From: an uncultured Clostridia bacterium
GTDB taxonomy: Bacteria; Bacillota; Clostridia; Oscillospirales; CAG-272
Length of the DNA stretch: 12,503 nucleotides
Direction of reading: 5' to 3'
Assembly (NCBI GenBank): GCA_904502055.1
Contig: CAJGDZ010000030.1
Location: 1-12,503 of the forward strand
The notes under the pieces were generated by a model that searched no databases, was not told the DNA's origin, and saw nothing but the letters and a program-made list of their open reading frames with translations. Below are positions 6,962 to 12,503 of this stretch, piece by piece. The number at the start of each line of letters is the position of its first letter. The stretch's first letter is position 1. The position numbers were made by a program, and so were the translations under genes.

Positions 6962-7906
6962 TTATTCAAAAAATCCCTGCAAAAATTCCTTCATCGTGCC
7001 CTCATAGCAGGCCTCGGCAAGGAACTCGGTTCCCTTCTGGTCGCCCCAGCTGTAGTAGATGATGGTTCTGCCCAAAAATTCGCACAGCTCCATATCGCTG
7101 TTGTTGATGTCCTCGGCGGCGTCGATGCGCGCGCGGTCGGCAGGCGTGAGGAAGGGCGAGGCGATCTTCTTGTCCTCATACTCGTCGTACATAAGAACCG
7201 GGTTTACGGGGCTATACTCCCAATGAATGAGATCCTTACTGCGCGCCAGGCTATTGGCATAGCGTGCCTCGGGATAGCGCTCAAGATAGCCAACGTAGAA
7301 ATGCTCGTCACCCTCCAGAGTATAAAGCGCAGGACTTCCCGCGTATCTGTCCTTCTGGAAGACGCACTCCGAGGGGGTCAGCTCCCAGTTGGTCAGATCC
7401 TTCGACTTGAGGAAACGGAAGGTAAAGGGCTTGGGGCCGCACTCCTCCACCGGGGCGCTGATTTCGATCATCAGCGTATACTCGTCACCCATTTTCGCGA
7501 TGTTCATATTGTAGATCGCCCAGTTCGGCAAATGAAGCTCGGAATAAAGCTCCCAATTCTCAAGGTCGGTCGAACGGAAGAAGTGAAGCGTGTCACTTCC
7601 CCACGAGGGGCTTGCGCCCGTTACCACGTACATCACGCCGTCCTCCGTCCACGGGAAGCCGAAGGTGTGGTTCTCGGCAAAGAAGGGGGTGGCGGTGTTG
7701 GTGCGAACGTCTACAAAATGCAGACAGGGCGGGTCCTTAAGCTCGCTCCAGTTTGCCTGTGCATTTCCGGCAAAAAAGCTCTTGCGGCGGACCGCCTCAA
7801 AGCGATACAGTCTATCTTTAAAAACGATCGGTGTAGTCTCTACGATGTTATTACACTCGATCGTTCCGATCTTGCGGATGATCGGCTTTTTAATTGCTTG
7901 TTTCAT
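6962..7906 (-). CDS. Five-bladed beta-propeller glycosidase-like protein
   Basis: A 314-residue protein without signal peptide, first gene of the operon. Repeated blade motifs STDLENWE, SKDLTNWE and SKDLIHWE are the S-x-DL-x-x-W signature of five-bladed propeller glycosidases (GH32, GH43, GH117, GH130 and relatives). The C-terminal NNSDMELCEFLGRTIIYYSWGDQKG-type segment suggests the GH43/GH117-like side, but I cannot assign a family. Conserved acids in ECNNIVETTP, YAGSPALY and NNSDMELCE are candidate active-site positions; this is inference. The frame is open back to ATG 7978, but that codon overlaps the -35 box, so the ATG at 7906 with AAAGGAA (7915-7921) 8 nt upstream is used. A strong promoter and a LacI-type operator lie directly upstream. 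Confidence 0.78.
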   Translation of the reverse strand: MKQAIKKPIIRKIGTIECNNIVETTPIVFKDRLYRFEAVRRKSFFAGNAQANWSELKDPPCLHFVDVRTNTATPFFAENHTFGFPWTEDGVMYVVTGASPSWGSDTLHFFRSTDLENWELYSELHLPNWAIYNMNIAKMGDEYTLMIEISAPVEECGPKPFTFRFLKSKDLTNWELTPSECVFQKDRYAGSPALYTLEGDEHFYVGYLERYPEARYANSLARSKDLIHWEYSPVNPVLMYDEYEDKKIASPFLTPADRARIDAAEDINNSDMELCEFLGRTIIYYSWGDQKGTEFLAEACYEGTMKEFLQGFFE

Positions 7907-7949
7907 GTCAGAGATTCCTTTCCCAAAAATCAGCCCTGTGGCTGCCTTT

Positions 7950-7978
7950 ATCTTACAATAGTTTTCAGGATTTGTCAA
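7950..7978 (-). promoter_or_regulatory. Promoter of the sugar operon
   Basis: On the minus strand, a perfect TTGACA (7978-7973) is followed by a 17-nt spacer and TAAGAT (7955-7950, 4 of 6 consensus bases). Transcription should begin near 7943 with a leader of about 37 nt. The leader starts with a short hairpin (CAGCC 7931-7935 with GGCTG 7940-7944). Confidence 0.72.
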
Positions 7979-7993
7979 TAGATTTCCTTAAAA

Positions 7994-8013
7994 TGTGAAA
8001 CGTTTTATTTTTT
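7994..8013. promoter_or_regulatory. LacI-type operator between divergent promoters
   Basis: The element TGTGAAACGTTTT plus an adjacent T-run, with the palindromic core AAACGTTT (7998-8005; near-palindrome 7996-8007, 5 of 6 bases per half). It lies upstream of the -35 box of both the sugar operon (7978) and the regulator gene (8016), with its centre about 58 and 49 bp before the two predicted transcription starts. It is the likely binding site of the LacI-family protein encoded next to it. Confidence 0.72.
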
Positions 8014-8015
8014 CT

Positions 8016-8044
8016 TTGACAAAGCAAAAAAAATGTGTTATAAT
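8016..8044 (+). promoter_or_regulatory. Consensus sigma-A promoter of the regulator gene
   Basis: TTGACA (8016-8021), a 17-nt spacer and TATAAT (8039-8044), all perfect consensus. Transcription should start near 8051. The ATG at 8033, in frame with the regulator, lies inside this promoter and so cannot be the start. Confidence 0.88.
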
Positions 8045-8074
8045 GAGGAAAACAGAAGCGGGAAGGAGAAAAAC

Positions 8075-9097
8075 ATGGGGCAAAAGCGAGTTACCATCAA
8101 GGACATTGCCGCAAGGCTGGACGTTTCCCTTGGCATCATAAACAAGGCACTCAATAATAAGGGCGGCATCAGCGACGAGATGAAGGAGCGCATTCTCGCC
8201 ACCGCCAAGGAGATGGGCTACCGTGTCAACAAGGTAGCACAAAGCATGGCACGCAACACCATCGTGCTCGGTGTGCTTGTCCCCGCCGAGGAAAAGGACT
8301 ATTTCTCCTTTGTCCGCCGAGGCCTTGACAAGGAATTTGAGCGTCTGGCCGACTACAACGTACAATGCCGCTACTACCCCATCGAAAACGCCTACTCCGC
8401 CGCCGACACGCTTGAAGCACTGAGGGCTTGCATAACCGACCGTGTGCACGGCATACTGATGTGTGAGTACTTCCCCTCCGGACTTGAAAAAAGCTTTGAG
8501 GAGCTGGAGCTTGCCGGCATTCCGACGGTGCTGATCGGTGACACCGAGTCTGCCGCTGGCCGTGCCCTTTGTTCTGTCCAGGTCGACGCTTACCGCTCGG
8601 GGCAAATGGCAGCCGAAATGCTGGGGCTTTGCTCCCAAAAGGACGCACGCGTTGCCATCCTGGTCGGAAACAAGGATCACGTAGAGCATATGCAAAAGGT
8701 GCGCGGCTTTACCGAGAGTCTTTCGCGGCACGACCTGACTCCGATCGGCGTATACGAGACCTATGATGACGAGGAGATCGCCCTTCAGCTCTTCCGAAAG
8801 ATCAAGGGACGCCTGGACGGCCTTTACGTCGCCACCTCGACCTTTTCCTCGATCGGCAGCCTCCTGAAGGACGAGCGTCCCGAGCTTCGGGTGATTTGCA
8901 CCGACGTGGATGTCGCCGTAGCCGAGAGCATGCGGGCAGGCGTGGTGCAGGCCTCTCTCTTTCAGGATCTGGAGAAGCAGGCAAGCATCGCCGTACGCGT
9001 GCTCTACGAGCACATTGCCGAGAAAAAAACACCCCCGAAAACCATCTACGTCACTCCCCGTCTCGTGATCGGGAGCAATCTGGAAACCTTTCTTTGA
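8075..9097 (+). CDS. LacI-family transcriptional regulator
   Basis: A 340-residue regulator. The N terminus is a LacI helix-turn-helix (VTIKDIAARLDVSLGIINKALNNKG) followed by a hinge helix (NKVAQSMAR). The rest is a periplasmic-binding-protein-like effector domain: VLGVLVPAEEKDYF starts the first lobe, and VQVDAYRSGQMAAEMLG, VRGFTESL and VQASLFQDLEKQASIAVRVL are the usual later landmarks. The recognition helix SLGIINKALN departs from the common SVATVSRALN and resembles the SxGTVDRALN-type subgroup, so its operator and inducer may differ from textbook members. The start has AAGGAG (8063-8068) 6 nt upstream. It is divergent from the sugar operon, with a LacI-type operator between, so it is inferred to sense a sugar released by that pathway and regulate the operon and perhaps itself. 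Confidence 0.92.
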   Translation: MGQKRVTIKDIAARLDVSLGIINKALNNKGGISDEMKERILATAKEMGYRVNKVAQSMARNTIVLGVLVPAEEKDYFSFVRRGLDKEFERLADYNVQCRYYPIENAYSAADTLEALRACITDRVHGILMCEYFPSGLEKSFEELELAGIPTVLIGDTESAAGRALCSVQVDAYRSGQMAAEMLGLCSQKDARVAILVGNKDHVEHMQKVRGFTESLSRHDLTPIGVYETYDDEEIALQLFRKIKGRLDGLYVATSTFSSIGSLLKDERPELRVICTDVDVAVAESMRAGVVQASLFQDLEKQASIAVRVLYEHIAEKKTPPKTIYVTPRLVIGSNLETFL

Positions 9098-9182
9098 GCC
9101 TTAAGGCGGCTGTCTATCGAGCACGTCACGGGCGACTCAAGGACGTCCGATAAGCTCATAAACGGAAATCGAAAAACAGAAC

Positions 9183-9208
9183 GGGGCTGAGTCCATAGAC
9201 TCAGCCCC
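9183..9208. terminator. Terminator between regulator and large hydrolase
   Basis: A perfect 11-bp stem (9183-9193 with 9198-9208, loop CATA) lies between converging genes. On the plus strand it is followed by TGCTTTTA; on the minus strand by GTTCTGTTTTT, and it begins 6 nt after the TAA of the large hydrolase. It probably serves both genes. The 85 nt between the regulator stop and this hairpin contain nothing recognisable. Confidence 0.88.
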
Positions 9209-9213
9209 TGCTT

Positions 9214-12200
9214 TTATGATTCCGCATCAAAGTAATTTACAAGACCGATGAGGTGGTCACTGATGCCCCGAATGGCATTGGCAAACGCCACGTACTGCCC
9301 CTCATACACCGTGAGCACCGTCTCGGTGTGGCCGCCGTCCGCGGTGTCCGCTCTTCCGACCGTGTACGCCGTACCGTCTGTTCCCACAAGCACCGTGCCC
9401 TCCGCAGGCTCACGGCTTTCGGGCTTTTCGACCTCGTAGCCCATCGAGCTTATCAGCTTACCGTCTGCATCGTACGAGTAGACCGTAACGACCGAGGAGA
9501 AGTTGATGTTGTAAAGTCCCTTGTTGACGTTCTGATTGGACGCCATGGCCTCGCCGTGATAGATCTCACGGTATGGGCCGACCTCTGCCGCCGTCAGGAT
9601 CTCGCCGGTATCCACATCCATAAAGGTATCGGCGTGGGGGTCTGTACCGTACGTAACGTAAAGCATAATGAGCTTGTTACTGCCGTCCGTGGTATAAAGT
9701 CCCTGATCGTTGTCACGGAAGCGGTACCATACCCAGCCCACCGAGGCACCCGTCTCCAGCATGGCAAGTGCGTAATGCTCATAGTAGTCCGCTCTCTCCT
9801 GCTGTGTATTTACCAAAATGCCCGCGCCCGTGGAGCTGGCCAGCTTGTAGCCGTGCGCGTCAATGGCGTCAAGTCCCTTGGCGAAGAATTCGGTCACAAG
9901 GAAGGGCTTGCCCGACACGCGGTACAGATTTTCCAGCGTTTTGACCTCGGGGTTAAGACCGCCGTAGAGGTTGACGCTGACAATATCCAGATAGCCGCCG
10001 GCGGCACGCAGATAGCTCTCGTTGGTAAGACACGTGCCGTTGACACGCGAGCCGAGATACATATGATTGGGGTCAACCGCCTCGATGGCCTCACGCGCCA
10101 CGCGGTAGTAGCGGCTGTAAACGAAGCAAAGAAATTCATCGTTCATCTGCTGACGCTCGGGCGAGCGGTTATATTCCGCCAGCGTGGGTGCCGCCGTATC
10201 CATACGGCGTGCCAGCCACGCCCATGCCACCGCGTACGAGAAGCCGTTGGTGGGCTCCTCCTTGGGGTCAAGCGTCAGATAGCGTGTAAGAATATCGTTG
10301 CCCGAGGGAAGCTCATTGTCGGTCGTATAGCCAAACACATTCGGCATATCCGCGTATCCGCCGCCCTCGATGATGGGCGCCACGGTCTCATTCGCCACGC
10401 GAACAAAGTCGGGGTCAAACACGTTGATGGTGTTGTTAAAGGGGAAAATGCCCTCACTGATCTGCGAACGACCGAGCGTGGACATATATTTGGTCACCAC
10501 GTTGAGGCTGATGATACAGGAAAGCCCGTTTTCGACGTTCAGCAGATCATCATGCGCACTGACCGCCGCCAGATTGATACCGGTCTCCTTCAGCGCACGC
10601 GTAATGCGCTCGAAATAGACCTCCTCAAGGCCGTATTTGGCAATCACGTAATCCTTCAGATTGGTCGTATCGCCAAGCTGAACATCATTCATACCGAGAG
10701 CAAAAAAGGGATTGCCCAGGGGGTCAATGATGTAGGTACGCGCGCCGTGCCTTTCGGTATGGAAGAAGCCTGTGGCCTCCCCCGTAAAGCCGGCGTTGGT
10801 AATGCCGCCGTATACGTCGTATTCCGAGATCCTCTCGCCGTGGTCGGTCTCAAGGAAGGCAACCGCGATGCTCGGTCCCAGCGTACTGAGCGTGCGCGCA
10901 AAGCGCTTCTCGTTCCAATCGGACTCAGTCACGCGGTAGCCGTTTTGGGCATTCGTTGACCAAACCGATCCCTGCTTCCAGGGGATCTCCCTTGTAAAGT
11001 CCCCTGCCGCCTGCGCATTTCCATAATCCTCGGAGAGACCGTCACCGGGGATCTCGTGATAGATCAGATTTCCCTGCCCGTCTCTCGGATAGACCTTGTC
11101 CACGATCTCGTCAAACCATTCGTCCACCAAATACTCGGCATAGCCCCAAGGCTCGTAGCCGACGTTGACGCTCTTGTCGAGGTTCAGGACCGGCTCGTAC
11201 ATCGAGTTTTCGATCTCGATGGTCGGCTTGTAGATCGACTCCTTGGATGTGACGTAGACCGCCAGGGCGTCGCTGTGGCCCTCGTTGGTCAAGCGGAAGG
11301 AAACGGTAAGCGTTCCGTCCTCGTTCAGCATCTGCTCATTCAAGTACCGAAGCACGTCCAGCTTGAAATAGCTTGCCGTTTCGTAGGAGGCCTGCCCGAT
11401 CTTTTCAAGTGTCGGTGCCAGCGTTGTATAATTGCGGAAATTGAGCTCATCCTCACTCCACTCGGTGCCCGTTCCGTGAACCATCAGATCGTAGGCCTTG
11501 CGGCTTTCGTTGCTCTCGTTTCGCGGAATGTAAACGCTAAGCATAGCGCCCGTTGCCGTTTCAAGTGCCTTTACCGCTCTTTCGTTCAGCGTAAACTTGA
11601 AGTACGCCGCGCGGAACTGATCGGTGCCCTCGTTGCCCGGATTTCGCACCACCATGTAGTCCTCACGGCCGTTGTTGGCCGTTGAGGTCGTGATCGAGTT
11701 GTAAATAAAGGTGTCCTCGCTCGCCTCCACCGAATAGCGCTTGCCGCTTTGGGCAATGAGCATGGGATAGCCCGCCTCGTCCCGACGTCCGTTGTAAACA
11801 AGCGATGAAGCCACACCGTAACGGCGAATGCCGTCCATACCGAGCACAAAGGGGCGCACCACCAGCTCAAAGCTGTCGCCCGTCGGCTCAAGCGGAAGGT
11901 CGCCGATCTCCAGCGCTGCCGCGTAGTTGTATCCGTAAAGCTCCTTAATGTTGTAGGCTTTGCCGTCGGCATCCACAAGCGTTTCGTAAATCACCTTGGA
12001 TTTTTGCGAGAGTCCCTCGGACATCAGATTTCCGTCCTCGTCCCTCGTCAAAACCGCCACCTCATAGCCCACGCGGTTATAGTCCGTGCCGTTCAGCCCC
12101 AGCACCACGCGCGCGGAAAACGCGCCGCTCTCGGGCTTGGTGGTCTGATAGGCCAGATAATCGGCCGCCGCCTCGCGCTTCAGCTCCACGGTGTAGTCAC

Positions 12201-12503
12201 TGTCGGTCTTGACAATGACGTTCTTCATCTTGGCGCCGAAGCTGTAAAAGCGGTCGAAATAACGAACCGCGCCCGAAACGTGCCTGTCCGCCTCAAAACG
12301 GGCGATGCTGAAATCCAGCACCTTTTTGCCATCCAAAAAGACCTCGCTGACGCCGTTTTTGGGCGTAAAGACGCAACGAATGTTGTACCATCTTCCCGTC
12401 TCCAGCTTGACGTCGGTCCTTCCCGAGCCGTCAGCCGCGGTGTGAAGATAGCCCTCACTGTCAAGGCGGTTCACGACCTCCTTGGTGGCGATGCAGATCT
12501 CAA
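9214..12503 (-). CDS. Large multidomain clan GH-A glycoside hydrolase, 5' partial
   Basis: The frame is open to the window edge, so at least 1,096 residues are present and the start and any signal peptide lie outside. Numbering from the GTG at 12474: a LamG-like jelly roll (to ~90, WYNIRCVF, EVFLDGKKV), an unassigned beta domain (~100-235), a DNRLRE/CBM96-like domain (~244-417), a linker, a TIM barrel (~579-940) and a C-terminal beta region. The barrel starts with DPLGNPFFALGMND, has YTTDNELP with Glu721 as probable acid/base and VTEFFAKG with Glu862 as probable nucleophile; HMYLGSR and VSVNLYGG lie between. This resembles GH50/agarase-type enzymes, but family and substrate are not certain. 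The binding domains suggest an extracellular enzyme attacking polymer. The GTG at 12474 is an internal codon, not a credible start, because LamG-like sequence continues upstream. Confidence 0.85.
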   Translation of the reverse strand, partial: EICIATKEVVNRLDSEGYLHTAADGSGRTDVKLETGRWYNIRCVFTPKNGVSEVFLDGKKVLDFSIARFEADRHVSGAVRYFDRFYSFGAKMKNVIVKTDSDYTVELKREAAADYLAYQTTKPESGAFSARVVLGLNGTDYNRVGYEVAVLTRDEDGNLMSEGLSQKSKVIYETLVDADGKAYNIKELYGYNYAAALEIGDLPLEPTGDSFELVVRPFVLGMDGIRRYGVASSLVYNGRRDEAGYPMLIAQSGKRYSVEASEDTFIYNSITTSTANNGREDYMVVRNPGNEGTDQFRAAYFKFTLNERAVKALETATGAMLSVYIPRNESNESRKAYDLMVHGTGTEWSEDELNFRNYTTLAPTLEKIGQASYETASYFKLDVLRYLNEQMLNEDGTLTVSFRLTNEGHSDALAVYVTSKESIYKPTIEIENSMYEPVLNLDKSVNVGYEPWGYAEYLVDEWFDEIVDKVYPRDGQGNLIYHEIPGDGLSEDYGNAQAAGDFTREIPWKQGSVWSTNAQNGYRVTESDWNEKRFARTLSTLGPSIAVAFLETDHGERISEYDVYGGITNAGFTGEATGFFHTERHGARTYIIDPLGNPFFALGMNDVQLGDTTNLKDYVIAKYGLEEVYFERITRALKETGINLAAVSAHDDLLNVENGLSCIISLNVVTKYMSTLGRSQISEGIFPFNNTINVFDPDFVRVANETVAPIIEGGGYADMPNVFGYTTDNELPSGNDILTRYLTLDPKEEPTNGFSYAVAWAWLARRMDTAAPTLAEYNRSPERQQMNDEFLCFVYSRYYRVAREAIEAVDPNHMYLGSRVNGTCLTNESYLRAAGGYLDIVSVNLYGGLNPEVKTLENLYRVSGKPFLVTEFFAKGLDAIDAHGYKLASSTGAGILVNTQQERADYYEHYALAMLETGASVGWVWYRFRDNDQGLYTTDGSNKLIMLYVTYGTDPHADTFMDVDTGEILTAAEVGPYREIYHGEAMASNQNVNKGLYNINFSSVVTVYSYDADGKLISSMGYEVEKPESREPAEGTVLVGTDGTAYTVGRADTADGGHTETVLTVYEGQYVAFANAIRGISDHLIGLVNYFDAES

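Noticed and set aside
7907..7978. 24-residue N-terminal extension of the propeller protein from ATG 7978
   Set aside because: That ATG overlaps the -35 box of the operon promoter; ATG 7906 has a well-spaced ribosome binding site.
6128..7981. 617-codon plus-strand open frame across the CE15-like and propeller genes
   Set aside because: It spans two well-supported minus-strand genes and their junction; the product is rich in Arg, His and Val with no domain, as expected for a codon-bias shadow.
7994..8007. CcpA-type cre site
   Set aside because: The TGAAACGTTTTA palindrome is 12 bp and lacks the 14-bp TGnAAnCGnnnnCA spacing; a site for the adjacent LacI-family regulator is the simpler reading.
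8033..8074. 14-residue N-terminal extension of the LacI-family regulator
   Set aside because: It covers the -10 box and the ribosome binding site; the normal LacI N terminus begins at 8075.
9253..10959. 568-codon plus-strand open frame antisense to the large hydrolase
   Set aside because: The opposite strand has clear GH-A catalytic motifs; this frame shows none and has no supported ribosome binding site.

Overview
The window looks like the chromosome of a member of the Bacillota, most likely an uncultured polysaccharide-degrading clostridium; this is inference. The grounds are strong AGGAGG-type ribosome binding sites, sigma-A promoters with exact 17-nt spacers (one a perfect TTGACA/TATAAT pair), short GC-rich intrinsic terminators after most transcription units, an EF-G2-type factor of the kind common in clostridia, and a stand-alone RACo-like protein. 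I see no rRNA, tRNA, CRISPR array, insertion sequence, prophage gene or origin.

Layout. Positions 1-2098 hold an EF-G-like translation GTPase on the minus strand with its own terminator. It is divergent from an iron-sulfur/ATPase protein of the RACo (DUF4445) family on the plus strand (2420-3811). The 2099-2419 gap contains one good promoter for each. A perfect 19-bp hairpin at 3808-3848 separates this housekeeping part from a carbohydrate locus and contains the stop codons of both converging genes.

The carbohydrate locus covers 3845 to the right edge. A LacI-family repressor (8075-9097, plus) is divergent from a four-gene minus-strand unit: a five-bladed beta-propeller glycosidase-like protein, a CE15-like (glucuronoyl esterase type) alpha/beta hydrolase, a YgjV-like membrane protein, and a TIM-barrel glycosidase-like protein of no family I recognise. 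None of the three enzymes shows a signal peptide, so I infer they act in the cytoplasm on imported oligosaccharides. Beyond the regulator, and converging on it, is the 3' part of a very large multidomain clan GH-A glycoside hydrolase (minus strand, 5' end outside the window), which is probably exported and attacks the polymer.

The most informative regulatory signal is a 20-bp element with the AAACGTTT core typical of LacI-family operators. It occurs twice, 19/20 identical: once between the divergent promoters of the regulator and the operon, and once inside the operon between an intrinsic terminator and the ribosome binding site of the membrane protein gene. This suggests one regulator controls the unit at two levels. 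The combination of beta-propeller, CE15-like esterase, unclassified TIM barrel and YgjV-like protein, with no recognisable transporter in view, is a candidate undescribed catabolic locus for a uronic-acid-containing glycan. The substrate is not determinable from sequence alone.
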